Of a DNA stretch of 64,000 nucleotides, positions 10,744 through 22,078 are shown piece by piece. Each line of letters starts with the position of its first letter. Position 1 is the stretch's first letter. This DNA comes from Druceiella hillmani (lineage: Eukaryota; Arthropoda; Insecta; Lepidoptera; Hepialidae). The notes beneath the pieces were generated by a model. It was not told where the DNA came from. It searched no databases and saw only the letters and a list, made by a program, of their open reading frames with translations. Location: NCBI GenBank assembly GCA_039881145.1, contig JAYKKI010000006.1, positions 20,768,501 through 20,832,500 on the forward strand, read 5' to 3'. Both the position numbers and the translations under genes were made by a program.

Positions 10744-10815
10744 GCACTTGTGGCGCAGCGTGTAATACGAGTATACACCCGCACGACAGAAGCGCATCGG
10801 GTTCGAGACCAGGAA
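10744..10815 (+). promoter_or_regulatory. tRNA-like internal pol III promoter, right copy
   Basis: A-box 'tggcgcagcgtg' at 10751-10762 and B-box 'gggttcgagacc' at 10799-10810, 48 bp apart. Same sequence as the left copy apart from scattered differences, on the opposite strand. Confidence 0.6.
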
Positions 10816-10867
10816 ACGAAGTAATTTTTTTTTTCTGTATTTATAAAATTATAACGGCACGAATAAT

Positions 10868-11060
10868 ATGACTTCATATGAAGAAGTAGGGGCCGCATAC
10901 CAACAACAGTTGGTTTTGCGCTAACAACAACACGTAACAATAAATGAGTTACAGCAAGAAATTAATGCACTTGAAACGCATATTAAAACTTTGCCATCTC
11001 CACAATCAACAGTGCCCAAAATAAGTGATTATTTATCCAAAGCACCCGAACATTGCACGG

Positions 11061-11062
<2 letters not shown>
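10868..11062 (+). pseudogene. Gag-like coiled-coil ORF fragment, right copy (truncated)
   Basis: Same ORF start as at 8254 on the other strand: ATG 10868, Gln/Glu-rich segment, the same in-frame TAA after about 17 codons, then 'INELQQEINALETHIKTL'. It breaks off where the inverted-repeat arm meets the (TA)n run. Sharing the premature TAA shows the two copies arose by duplication of an already dead sequence. Confidence 0.5.
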
Positions 11063-11065
<3 letters not shown>

Positions 11066-11141
<76 letters not shown>

Positions 11142-11150
11142 TATGTATAT
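11066..11150. repeat. (TA)n microsatellite
   Basis: About 85 bp of TA repeats marking the outer boundary of the right arm. Confidence 0.95.
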
Positions 11151-12929
11151 GTAAATATAATAATTAAAAGAGAATATTGCTAGTATAATAATCTCTCTTA
11201 ATTATTATATTTCTGCTAAATTCAACAAAGCAATATATCCTACGGAACCTAATTGCAAATTTTTCGTATTAGTTCATAGATGGTATAAATTGTTTTTTGA
11301 TAAAATATGAAAAGCATTTCCGGAGATAAAGGCAAAAAAATTTTCACATATTAGAAAGTTACTGGCAGACTGCGTACGATGGCCAACAAGGATATTTTTT
11401 TTATAACTATTATTTTTTTATAACTCAAATATGTCTGCTTCTCCTGATGTGAAATCGTTCAGCTATATTTATAATATAATACGCAGTTGGTTGATTTAGT
11501 ATTATGGTTGAATACGTCATATTTCATTAGGGTGTTTCATCATTAGGGCATTACCTCGTTTGGATGAATATTTTTTCCGTTTTTTTTTCAGGTCGTTTGT
11601 TTTAAATATCTCTTTGCTAAAATTGAGAGTAAATCGCAATAGTAATCACTGATATTATATGACTTTTACGCTGTAGGTGTATCGAACAAAACAAGTTTTT
11701 TAACCGGAAACTAAGTTTTTGAAACCAGAAAATTCACATAATTTGTACTTGTATTTTTTGACTAATTTTGAATTTAGAAATTTCTTTGGAATATAACGAA
11801 GTAACCATTTAAAATTAGACTAATTATTTATATGTTAAACTTTTTTCGAAAGTATAAAAAATTTTTTTTTAATAATGAAAACTATATTGACGTCTAAGAT
11901 TCTATTCTTGTCGTAATATAGTTTTGATTAATCGAAAAATAATTCACTCTTAATAAAATACGGATATGAAATCCTTGGCGTATAAATCTAATACCTTTTT
12001 ATGGGGTCTATTTATTTTTTTATTTTTAATACTTATTTAAGATAAGTACATTTTTCTATAGTTTTTTCTTAAATAATTAAAGCAGCATCCATTATTATTA
12101 TATAGAATCACTTGAAGTATACTTTAAAAAGAATAAATTTTTTCATACAACTTTATAATAAATCATAACATTTAATCATTAAATATTTTTTAAGAAAAGT
12201 TATTTTTATGGTGCAATATAAGTAAAAAAAAATAGGTAAAAATCCTGATCATTTGTAAAGTTATTTAAATAGCTTTAATTTTTAAATTAATATGAAAATT
12301 ATCCTCAATTATTTTAAAAGTTATACTTATCATAAAACACATAACAGAATAATTATATTATTTTGTCCCAATTCTAATCCTCATCTAATAAATTATTCAT
12401 TTAATAAATTCCTAAATTGTCAGAAAAATGTACATTTGAAACCGTAGATAGAATTTAGATTAAGTATAAATATAATCATAGGAAAATTTCTCAATTTTTT
12501 TTGAAATGGGTGTTAATAAAGAATATTACGTCTTCCTTTATTTTTTATGGAATATTTAAAAATTATAAGCTTTAATGATTATATGTATATTTGTTCATCC
12601 CACACGTAAAAAGGTTTAATGCGACAGTGAGATAATTAGGTACTACAAATCCTTCTATAAAATTAAATTCATCACATCAGAACCATGGAAAATACTATAA
12701 AAATGGAACCTGTGTGTGTCAGAACATGCAAAAATATAAAGTTCCGCAATTGTTTATATCTCGTAAAAATTATGGGCACAAGTTAACTGAAAGAATTTTT
12801 ATAAATTTCCAATAAAATACTTTTCTAGATTTTTTAATATTTTTTGAACCGAAACATTTTCACATATCCCACATTACAGTGACGCTAAATATTTCATAAA
12901 GGAAGCTTGGAAGTTAAAACAGGCTAGTC
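11151..12929. other. AT-rich intergenic sequence
   Basis: No gene, repeat family or structured element recognised beyond homopolymer and AT-rich runs. Confidence 0.5.
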
Positions 12930-13735
12930 GGACTAGGCGCAGAGCAAGGTTCCGTAATCAGTACGGCGTTATGGTCGAAACTTAAAACGTACTCATTAAA
13001 GACAGAGATAATTCAAGAAGAAAAATTCAATTTGACTTCACAAGGAAAATTTTGAGAAATAAATATCTATTTGAGTACCACCGCCTGTGGTGGCAAAATT
13101 TTATAATAAAGACAGATAACTTGCGTCATCTTTTAATTTAAACACCTATTATAACCATTTTGGAGATAGTTTTCCTTGTAAAACTCTAAATATGTAACCG
13201 GCGTTATTTGACTAGAAATTACTTATCTTTTTACGGACTCAAATGTAAGTAACAAGTTGGTCGATTATATTTTGTGTAGTAGCAGAATCTAATTAGCTGT
13301 AAGTTTTTTTTTAATTCGTTACATATACTCTCCTACCATTGTGAAAGTTTTCAGATATTTCAAAATAGGGGTTTAGCTGGTACGGTTACATTAAAGCCTA
13401 ATATTTCCTAAACGGATATCTCTATTGGAAAGGTGTTCATTACTTCCTATATTTTTATAAATTGCATTATTGAATACTTTTCAATAATGCCTTGTATAAT
13501 GAGTTACACGAATAAAAACAAATCCCATTTTACACGAAGGGAATATAACCAAATTTTTAAGACTTTCTTAATATAACTTTTTATGCGTTATAAACATATA
13601 TAATAATGCCAAATTTCAGCTTTATAGTAGTAATAGTTTAATAGTCTACGAGTAAAAAGGCTGTGACTAAAGATGAACAGGCAGATGGACATAGCGAAAC
13701 TATGTGACACCTAGTTTGGCTATGGAACTCCAAAA
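12930..13735. mobile_element. Possible non-autonomous terminal-inverted-repeat element
   Basis: The left end 'aaggttccgtaatcag' (about 12947-12962) and the right end 'ggctatggaactcc' (about 13718-13731) are imperfect inverse complements around 'ggttccgta'. The right part contains 'gatgaacaggcagatggacatagcgaaact', which resembles sequences I recall as dispersed non-autonomous repeats of insect genomes. No ORF. No target-site duplication was resolved. Confidence 0.3.
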
Positions 13736-13741
13736 AATCGT

Positions 13742-13950
13742 AAATGAAATCAAGATTTCATTTTTAAAGCCTAATTCAATGATACTCCACTTGATGGAAT
13801 GTACGTCAGGTTATTTTTTTTCGCTTCCATCTTACATGTATGGGTAGGTAGATTAAAATATTGTTTTTAATCTACCTGCCTTCTTTAAAATTTTGTGTGT
13901 TTAAGATGATGCTGTTCTTCATTAAGCTGATGTTTAAGATGATGTTGCTA
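13742..13950. repeat. Cluster of small palindromes and a 30-bp direct repeat
   Basis: 'aaatgaaatcaagatttcattt' (about 13742-13763) is a palindrome. 13843-13858 pairs with 13865-13880 (16-bp arms, one mismatch, 'taggtagattaaaa' core). 'gtttaagatgatg' occurs at about 13901 and again at about 13931. Confidence 0.65.
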
Positions 13951-15960
13951 CATATTAATTGAGATCTCCGCACAAAGCATCTACTTGCAAATTAATTTAT
14001 TATATATAAATTGCTCATCGTAGAATTATAATTTCTATGACAGACGGCTGTGATAGACGGATGGACAAATATGACTCAAATGATGAGGTTTGTGAAAAAA
14101 AATCAGTCTCATTAGTTATTGGTTGAAAATTCTTTTCAAATATATAATATTGATAAGAATTTGTATTTTCCATTAGCAATATGAAACTTAACAGCCCCCA
14201 TACATATTGCTCCCTGAGATTTCAAAAGTATCTGTTTTTTAATTATTCACTTACACAGCAAAAGTAAGATTGATTTAAAGGAAATTTAGTAGAGATATAT
14301 TCTATGCAATTGATTAATACATTGAATACTTTTTTGTTGGCATGATTTATTTTTTTCTAGTTTTATTTGATTATGTCACAATTTTTTTTCTCTTTTAACT
14401 CAAAATCAGATTATTACAACAAAGCTATGAGGAAAAGCTAATGTTAATAGCTGGATATAATTGGAACGATTATTTTTACATTACATTTACTTAATTTATT
14501 CTTATTACAGCTTACAAATTTGAGCGTAAATTAATGTAAAAACTTGACATAATTAGAACGAATACTATTATTATCGTAAATTAATGTAATTAGCTGGACA
14601 TAATTAGAACCAATATCATGGCGTACGCGTGCACAAACGCCAGTCGAAGAAATTAGTCCTAAACAAAAAAATTATATTTAAACTAATCTAAAACAATGCT
14701 TGTCTAGATTCAAACTTATTACAATCACCGACTAGAAGAATCAGCGTTTACACCAACATGTATCGAGCCGTTATATTGTTTGTTTATTCTCAGAATAACA
14801 ATGACAATATATGATAAAATTAATTAACATTCACTGACATGAAGATTTCCGTAGAAGGTTAATCTCTGCATTCCAAGTAATTCCTTATAAATTAGAACCG
14901 GAAACTTCCAAGGTCCTATGAAGATTTCAAACAGGATGACATTCGCGTCTATCAGGGTAATTCCTCCACTTGTATTTTAACTAAAATTATTCTTCAACAC
15001 GAGCAAGTATTTTGACTCACCGATTATATCCAACATAATAACGGCTAATTCAATGAAAATCTTGACATTTGCATTCAAATTAAAGAAGACGAGTTTGAAT
15101 TATAACTCAATTTCTTGATATGTATAAATTTACAAATTCTTTTAAATACAATAAAATAAACAGGTAATTCACTAGAAAGGGCTTATATAAATATAATCCT
15201 ACGGTTACCTACACAGAATTACATTCTGCTTTGATTTAATCAGATTACATTTATAACCACGACTTGTTTTAGCAGAAACTCAAAGAAGAATGAATGTGGA
15301 AAAAAACTAGTATCAAAACATTGAACGTAGATTTTGAATAAATTACAAAAAATGTGCAGAGGTTTTCGATATAAAGTTTCAAAAGATATCGAACAATCTA
15401 GACTAATTTGAATTAATTAATAATTTTACTTTTTATATTAATAATAATACTTAATGCTTCACATAAAATATATATTAAGATTACCAGCACCGTCTTCGAC
15501 TTGTCGAGAAATGTCAAAAAATTTTAAATGATTAACGTCATTGTAATAAATTTATTTTTGCAAGCATAAACAAATAATAATTCTCGGCGGTAATTAAATA
15601 ATTTTAAAGAAAATAAGCAACAAAATAATAATTTTTTAAATATATATTTGTCAATAATTGATACTTGTTATAGTACTTAAAGAACCAACATTATTATTTT
15701 TACAAAATTTATTTAATTTCTTTTTATTACAGCTTACAATTTTGAGCAGAAATGTGAATAGCTAATATAATCACAACGGATATTTTTATTTTTTTTTGAA
15801 GGAGGCGAAAGTATTATACTAATGTTGATACATCTACCGAAAAAGAAAATTTAAAATTAAAACAAATTTTGAAGAAATATAAATTTAAAATCAGCTTTCG
15901 TAGACAATTTTATATAAAATGTAATTATGTCAAAAATAGCCTATAATCATTCTATATATA
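13951..15960. other. AT-rich intergenic sequence with a dispersed short repeat
   Basis: No gene seen. 'ttattacagcttacaa' with flanking 'tttaatt' upstream and 'ttgagc' downstream occurs at about 14490-14530 and again at about 15713-15756. A related 'taattagctggacataattagaac' phrase occurs at 14445-14475 and 14590-14615. These look like pieces of one decayed repeat. Confidence 0.5.
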
Positions 15961-15962
15961 CG

Positions 15963-15998
15963 TTATATATACAGATATATGTGTATATATATATATAA

Positions 15999-16029
<31 letters not shown>

Positions 16030-16034
16030 CATAT
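15963..16034. repeat. Compound (TA)n/(CA)n microsatellite
   Basis: TA, then 'acacacacacacac', then TA again. Confidence 0.9.
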
Positions 16035-16563
16035 CCAAACGTGAGGCTGAGAGAGCATCTACTAAAGTTAAGAAGCAACCCGACACATAATTAGGATCAG
16101 GCTTAATTTATCTCAGACGAAGTGTTTAATGTGGCAGATTATGCTATTCGTTCCGATTGGGTTATTTAACGAAACCACAAGCTTACTCAGCAACGAGGAT
16201 AACGAAGTAGTGGAAATATTTTACCAAAATAACTTAAGTATCAAAAGTACATATAAAATATAATTAAGTACTTAAAATAACAAGGGTCTGCAAATTTTAA
16301 TTTTAATTTTCTGATTTAGGATTTGATAGCTGATCTTAGGGTATTTCGGTGTGTTTATTATGAATATATACTTAGATTTTCCCCATCACCTTCAGTTTTT
16401 TTAGAATATCACTTTACTGAGTAAAAAAATTATATTATAATAAAACAAAATTATATGACTTTAAAATATAAATACATTTAAATGACGTTAATAAATAAAT
16501 TAAAAATATTAAATACTTTAGCGTTATCTTGTTTTTTTTAACGAAGCTCCGATTGTGAGATTT

Positions 16564-18178
16564 TCACTTAAAAGTTCGACTTAGATCATCTCGCTTTAGC
16601 AACCAACATAATCCTTTTATTCCACCTTCCCTGATAGCAGCTTTCTATATCTTTGAAATCCTGACGAAATCTTTTGCCTTGCTCTTCACTTACAGCTCCC
16701 AAGTTATAAGGAATGTAGTCCAAGTGCGAATTAAGGAAATGAAGTTTAATGCACATCAAACATCAGATTTTTCCAAAACTTTAAATCTTAACTTCTTCAC
16801 AATTACCTCATATTTTGGAGTTTTATGGTTTCCTAGGAAATTTTTCACTACTTTCTTAAGACTTCCAGGCTTCTAATTCAATTTCATTCCATTTTTTATC
16901 GAAAGTTGTGTCTTTCATCAATTTTCTTATATCAGCACCAACGAAAATAACTTCTTTTAATTTAGCTTCAGACAGAGATGGAACAATTTGGTGTAGATAT
17001 TTAAAACCTTGTCCTTCTTTATCCAACGCCTTCGCAAATTGTCTTATCATTCCCAGTTTTATGTGTAAAGAGGGTAGCAAAAATTTTTCCCGAGGGACTA
17101 AATTTTCTTTCACGACATTTTATGTTCCAAAAACTAGTTCAGTTCTCGGTGGCCACTCTCTCTTCGTCCAACGTTATCCTCTGGCTCGATTATCCCACTT
17201 ACAGAGAAAGCAAGGGTATTTAGTATAGCTGTTTTGTTTACCGAGCAGCATACTTATAACTTTCAAATCTCCACACATCATCCAACCGTATTGTACGTAC
17301 TTTATTTTATCCAACAGATTTTTTAAATTGTCATAGCATTCTTTCAAATGTACAGAATGGGCGACGGCATACTTATTGCCATTATGCAAAAGGACGGTTT
17401 TCAAATTTTGCTTTGATGAGTTTATGAACAATCTTCATTCGTTCGCGTCATATAAGATGTTGAACATTTTCACTAATCCAGATATGTCTTTGCACTAGAT
17501 CACGATCTTCAGCAAAATGTGGTACAAAACCTTTTTATTTATCGTGATATCAAGAAATGAGGTACTAGGAGCAAGCATATTCTTTTTCAATAGTCATGAT
17601 CTGAGGAGTTTAGCTGTATCTTTCGGCAGGCCTAGATCTCTCTTTAAGTCGTTCAGTTCTGACTGTGAAAATAACCGTATTCCACTTGCACTTGGCTCAA
17701 ATTGACCTTTAGTTTGAGATACCTCTTCAAAATCATTGCTGATGTCTTCAGTTTGGACTGATTCCAAATATAAAGGTGATGGCGATGGAACGTTCGGGAA
17801 GCGATGCACCGCGTGCGTTACTGATTTCACGGTTGGATATACCAAATCCAATACCAAGTTAAAATTGTAGCCTGTAGTCTTACAACAGTAAATATAACAG
17901 TCTTAGGTGTGATGCTGATATTGTGTCCATAACATAAGCCATTGTAAATCAAAGGTATTGTTCTGCCCTTTTGACCACTCTCGAAGTTCACCAGCGCTTG
18001 TCGCACAAACTTTATATGGAACCCGCCGTTTGTCTTGATTAACGATTGCTATGCGGAAATATATGTTAAAAACGTTACTTATGAATTTAGTAATGTTATG
18101 CTGCTGTTTTGTCAGCATAAACTGTTCACAAATAAAACAATCATTTTCCGATGAGTTTAAACACTTCCGCGAAGACAT
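16564..18178 (-). pseudogene. Decayed zinc-binding protein of an uncharacterised, repetitive invertebrate family
   Basis: A single-exon reading frame of about 538 codons on the minus strand. It starts at ATG 18178 ('MSSRKCLNSSENDCFICEQF', with a CX2C) and ends near 16564. Ordered conserved parts: N-terminal cysteine module (18178-17840; the second 'VCxxC' is 'VCATS', Cys lost), 'FSQSELNDLKRDL' (about 17660), 'FINSSKQNLKTVLLHNGNKY' and 'MCGDLKVISMLLGKQ' (17430-17250), 'YTKYPCFLCKWDNRARG' (17230-17175), 'KFLLPSLHIKLGMIRQF' (17080), 'LSEAKLKEVIFVGADI' (16990) and 'NLGAVSEEQG' (16700). I recall this architecture from large families of unnamed proteins in aphids, Hydra and other invertebrates, possibly transposon-linked; its function is unknown. 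Breaks: TAA 17905-17903, frameshifts at about 17540 and 17440, TAA near 17176 and 17116, frameshifts near 16855 and 16745. Confidence 0.75.
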
Positions 18179-18974
18179 CTTTTAAGTGAGCATTACGAAT
18201 TGCACGGAAGTATTGCTTTTGTAAGAATAATGATGTGGCTATTTATACAAAAATCTGTTAATCTACCCTCATTAACCCTCTTCAAACGATTTAATTTAAT
18301 TAAGGGTAAATTAGGTCTTTAACAAATAATCTAAAAATTCACCTTTTTCCCAATAATAAGGGCACGTCACGTAATTAATTACGTTATATTTAACTAACCA
18401 TTTATGAGAACTTATTCATTATTGTCTACTGGAACCATTCAGTGTGCATTTTGTTCAATAGGAAACAATTAAAATAAAATATCAGTTCTTGACTAGGTAG
18501 GCCTAGGTGCTTTTGGCAAAAAAACTATTCTAAATAACTAAAAATCCTGTCGTGATCAAATTTTTTTAGCATTTTCCCATAATCAGCGCACTTTCCCATA
18601 ATTAGCACCTCCAATATCTATCAAAATCACTCATCAAATCTGAAAGAGGAAAATCATTGTAGACATATGTAATATGCAAAAGTACGATTTCCTAGAACAT
18701 TTTACAAAACAAACTTATAAACTTACCTGAAATAATTTCAAATGAACCTGCTTATTGAGCATTCATTTATATTACTATAAAAACAAAACTTTTTCAAATT
18801 TTATATTGGTACATAAATTAAAGGAGGGACATAAATCAATTGCAAGCAAATAATTTTCTCAACAGGGATTTTTAAAAAAAGAAAAATGGTTAAATTTTTT
18901 AGTTTTATTTTCCCTGCACTCTAAGCAGACTATTTATAAATATACTATTGTTTCGTGGCAAAAATTACACCTAC

Positions 18975-18979
<5 letters not shown>

Positions 18980-19030
<51 letters not shown>
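18980..19030. repeat. (TA)n microsatellite
   Basis: Uninterrupted TA run. Confidence 0.95.
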
Positions 19031-19037
<7 letters not shown>

Positions 19038-19093
19038 TGGTTTATAATGTATTTTGAGCTCTTTTTCTTACTAAATAAATTAGAACTATGTCT

Positions 19094-19141
19094 AAAATTA
19101 TGAAACTGCCAAGTGGTACAACTTGGCAGTTTCATGATTTT
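19094..19141. repeat. Hairpin with 21-bp arms
   Basis: 19094-19114 pairs with 19121-19141 with one mismatch. Core 'actgccaagt', loop 'ggtaca'. GC-richer than its surroundings. Function unknown. Confidence 0.85.
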
Positions 19142-20280
19142 ATGAACGTCACGATATTATGATGATTCTTAGTTGAGGCAAGAAATCATAAAAAAATCAA
19201 ACTTTTGTTCAGATGTGACATTAACATTTTTTATGCTTAACCGAATAATCTTTTAACGCCACTTTTTGTATTTTTTTTCGCTTTGACATGACTTTTGACA
19301 ATTTTGTCACTAAATGTTTTACAAAAAAATGTACCATTTTCACTATATTAAAGCCATTTTTAAGAAAAAATTTATATTTCTTTTTCAATTTAATGATAAA
19401 TTATTTTGTTAGCAAATTTTTTTAGATAAACTGGTAATATTAAATGTAAGTAAAATTGTTACAATTTATTTTGGGGAATGGAAGTTTATAATTTTCTCAA
19501 AGGTAAGACACAATGTTTTTAAATTATAATGTAAATTTTGTGCTATAAAAATTCGTAATATAAAATAACACTAAAATGGTATAGGAACAAACAATGTACC
19601 AAATTTATATGAAATAATCTCGAGAAAACCGATATTTTCTATTTTTAATTTGATTTTTGAATTTTTGGCATTTAAAAGTGTAAGAAAAAAAAGGATGTGA
19701 AAATCGCTCATTCACAATGCTAAAATTATCCAATTAAAAATATAAATTAAACATAAATCTTACTTAATACTGTAATTACGAGTAACGCATATTATTTTTA
19801 TGGATACGCACCACAAAAAATAAAACGAAACCCTTATAAAATTGCCCACCATCAATGTTTTCATAGAACTTTCAAAAATTGTTTGACGTGGAAATTTTAC
19901 ATATGGCGCCGTGGTAAATAATATTAACTGACATATCTTAATCGTCAACATTCAAAATATTTGTGTGAATAGAAGTATGTGAGGTAGCAACTGAAGAAAT
20001 TTGTTTAATCAAATTTATATGTTGGCATTTGGAACTGCGGTATCATTAAAAAAAGTTCTAGAAGTGTTGACAAAAATGTCCACAAAAAAATTACCACCGC
20101 GGCCTCTAAAATTACTAAAGTTAGTATTATAAAAAAAACTTTATCTAAGTTTATTAAAAACTATGGCCATATCTCTCAATTTAATAGCGTTTCAGAATTT
20201 TGATTATTATATGTCTTTAAATATATATATTAGACGATATATTAAAATCATGGCAATAAAGTTATTTATAAATAGATTAA

Positions 20281-20530
20281 TAGTAACATTTTCTGTCTTT
20301 AAATATTTATGTGCCCAAGTGTACACGGAACTCTCGTAATACGAGATCGACTCGTACTTAACAAGTTTGATGATGTTAATAGTAATCATATTCATATATA
20401 TGGACATTTACGTTTTAAAACATTGTTCGCAGTGTTAATCTTAATTTACAGAATTATCGAGTTTCGGTGGAATTCAATTTTTGGCCTGTGATTAAGTAAA
20501 TAAATAACAGTCCAAACCTAGCAAAATTAC

Positions 20531-20566
<36 letters not shown>

Positions 20567-20584
20567 ACATATATACGTATATCC

Positions 20585-20634
<50 letters not shown>

Positions 20635-20990
20635 TAACTTGATCAAAGCACTAAATGATGCTGAAATAACCTTAGAGCTTTTTCACAAGTATTATCACAT
20701 AGTAAGGAAACGATTCTTAATCAATTTCTTGCCATGATCTTGTTTTACTTTGGTAACAAAACATATTTATCTCCTCCGAAATAAAATAAAGGAGCAAGGT
20801 GAAAGTGAAATTTACATTAAGGACCTTTCCTGTGTGTAATTGAAGACTACACTTTGTATTTAAATGAGAGCGGAAAGTACCGTTAAACTGAAACCGGAGA
20901 GTATCCTTGTCAAAGTGAAATGTGTAAAGCAATCGTTTCCGTGTTATTTCCTTTCGCCTTTGTTCAAAATATATTCGACTTGATAGCTTG
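20281..20990. other. Block A, left part, matching 48.76-49.80 kb
   Basis: 20292-20340 ('aaatatttatgtgcccaagtg...') matches 48763-48809. 20785-20990 ('aaggacctttcctgtgtgtaat...') matches 49600-49800. Between them is a (TA)n run (20535-20635). In block B part of this stretch is open for 91 codons (49614-49886), but the block A copy has stops and a shift, so I do not call a gene. Confidence 0.7.
20535..20635. repeat. (TA)n microsatellite, interrupted
   Basis: Two TA runs with 'gtatacat' and 'cgtatatccatataa' interruptions. Confidence 0.95.
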
Positions 20991-21079
20991 GGACCAGAGT
21001 CATCAAACAACCTTGGCTACGTCATTGCCTTGGCCCGTATAGTCCGTGAATCATGTTTCTCACAACTATCTCTTACAGC

Positions 21080-21550
21080 CCCAGATCTTCATCGAAATTC
21101 AACTTCGATGATTTTAGCGATATCCGTGCGATGCAAAGTGACACAGAAATAAGTCATTTGGAAGCATGCATTGTACGCTTTTATATTTTGAAGGAAATGT
21201 TTTGATTCTGGAGTTTCCCCGGTAATGTAATGTAAAAATTCCTATGGAGGTGTTTTCAGTGGCGGTAATCAAATTTTTTCATTGAAGCAACCGATTTCTG
21301 GTGTTTCTCTACTGAATTTTTTCGCATTGCAAAGTTGTCAGATGTCATCTATTTTTCCGATTACGACTTGTTTTTGTTTGTTGTATTGTTGTCGGGTCGT
21401 AATGAAATACTTCATTTGTTGAGTTTTGCTGTTTACTTGTCCTTGTTCACGCTGCTCGTAGGATATTTTCATAGGTAGCTTGCGTTTGCAGTCTTTTATG
21501 ATAAGATTTTGACTTAATTCTTGAATTTCAATCTTGAAATCAAAAATCAA
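21080..21550 (-). pseudogene. Helitron Rep-helicase protein, N-terminal relic
   Basis: On the minus strand the first open stretch starts at ATG 21550 and runs 70 codons, with a Gln/Lys-rich segment like the tails of Helitron proteins. After a TGA the same region reads 'CNAKKF' (about 21334), a Cys near 'GCFNEKI', 'LPPLKTPP', then 'ITGETPESKHFLQNIKAYNA' (about 21240-21160). This order, a CX2C-type finger, an LPP motif and then E-S-K-x-F-x-x-N-I-x-A-Y-N, is typical of the region just before the Rep domain in insect Helitron polyproteins. At least three stops and shifts. The Rep and helicase domains are absent. Block B lacks this insert (20.99 kb corresponds to 49.80 kb). Confidence 0.65.
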
Positions 21551-21871
21551 AATTTCAATGTTGTTCTTCGGTTTCTCTGCTTCTCACGGTGCTCATTCTC
21601 GTTCATTGTTAACGTAAATGTGCTTTTCGCTTTTCGACTGTTTCGTTTTTTTGCTGTTCTTTTTGTTTTCGCCGTTTTGTTTCAGAACTGAAAAAATCTC
21701 CTCCTCTTTTACGTTTTGGAATTGTTTAAAATATAAATCAAATCAAATATTTATTAAGAAACGCACTAATTACACACTTTATTTTAGATTTATATTCAGT
21801 CACTGTGTCACTTTGGTTACTCATACTTATCTGTTTGTTTTTATTAACTCACTGTACTTCACTGATAAAAA

Positions 21872-21908
21872 AACTGACGTTCGAACCCAAGACGGATCTT
21901 CCTTTATA
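21872..21908 (-). promoter_or_regulatory. TATA box and TCAGTT initiator
   Basis: On the minus strand 'tataaagg' (21908-21901) is followed, with the first T of the TATA box about 30 bp upstream, by an arthropod-type initiator 'tcagtt' (21877-21872). Spacing and sequence fit an arthropod pol II core promoter. It would give a leader of about 325 nt to ATG 21550. Confidence 0.6.
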
Positions 21909-21967
21909 CACCCCTACCGTTGGGTAGCCCCACCCATACAAAAAAGGCTTCGAATAGTTGACATTGT

Positions 21968-22078
21968 TTCAGAATATTCCATAACATCCGAGAGCATACT
22001 GGAATGTTCAACAATGATTTGGGATGTTCCGGGGTGTTCCCGGACGTTCCAGAATATTCCATTACTTTCCAGAAATTC
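21968..22078 (-). promoter_or_regulatory. Phased heat-shock-element array
   Basis: HSF binds nGAAn units repeated every 5 bp in alternating orientation, gaps tolerated. In plus-strand coordinates, units in one common 5-bp phase lie at 21972 (GAA), 21977 (TTC), 22002 (GAA), 22007 (TTC), 22027, 22037 and 22047 (TTC), 22052 (GAA), 22057 and 22067 (TTC) and 22072 (GAA). 'ttccagaatattcc' (22047-22060) is a perfect three-unit element. The array is about 60-170 bp upstream of the TATA box. Alternatively it is a decayed 10-bp repeat that mimics HSEs. Confidence 0.6.

Larger units (their letters stand above)
9973..11062 (-). repeat. Right arm of the 1.09-kb inverted repeat
   Basis: Mirror copy of 8060-9148. 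Its outer end stops inside the gag-like ORF at 'cattgcacggtt' and is followed by a (TA)n tract. The left arm continues the ORF instead, so the right copy is truncated at the microsatellite. Confidence 0.92.
18179..20280. other. AT-rich intergenic sequence
   Basis: No gene seen. It contains a (TA)n run (18980-19030) and a strong hairpin (19094-19141). From about 20058 it begins to resemble 48540-48680, so the left edge of block A lies near 20.0-20.1 kb. Confidence 0.5.

Noticed and set aside
8060..11062. The inverted repeat as a pure assembly or chimeric-read artefact
   Set aside because: Not excluded, but the arms differ at scattered positions and the left arm's ORF continues beyond the repeat while the right one does not, which argues for a real rearrangement.
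20717..21010. 97-codon minus-strand ORF
   Set aside because: Not open in the block B copy. No known motif.
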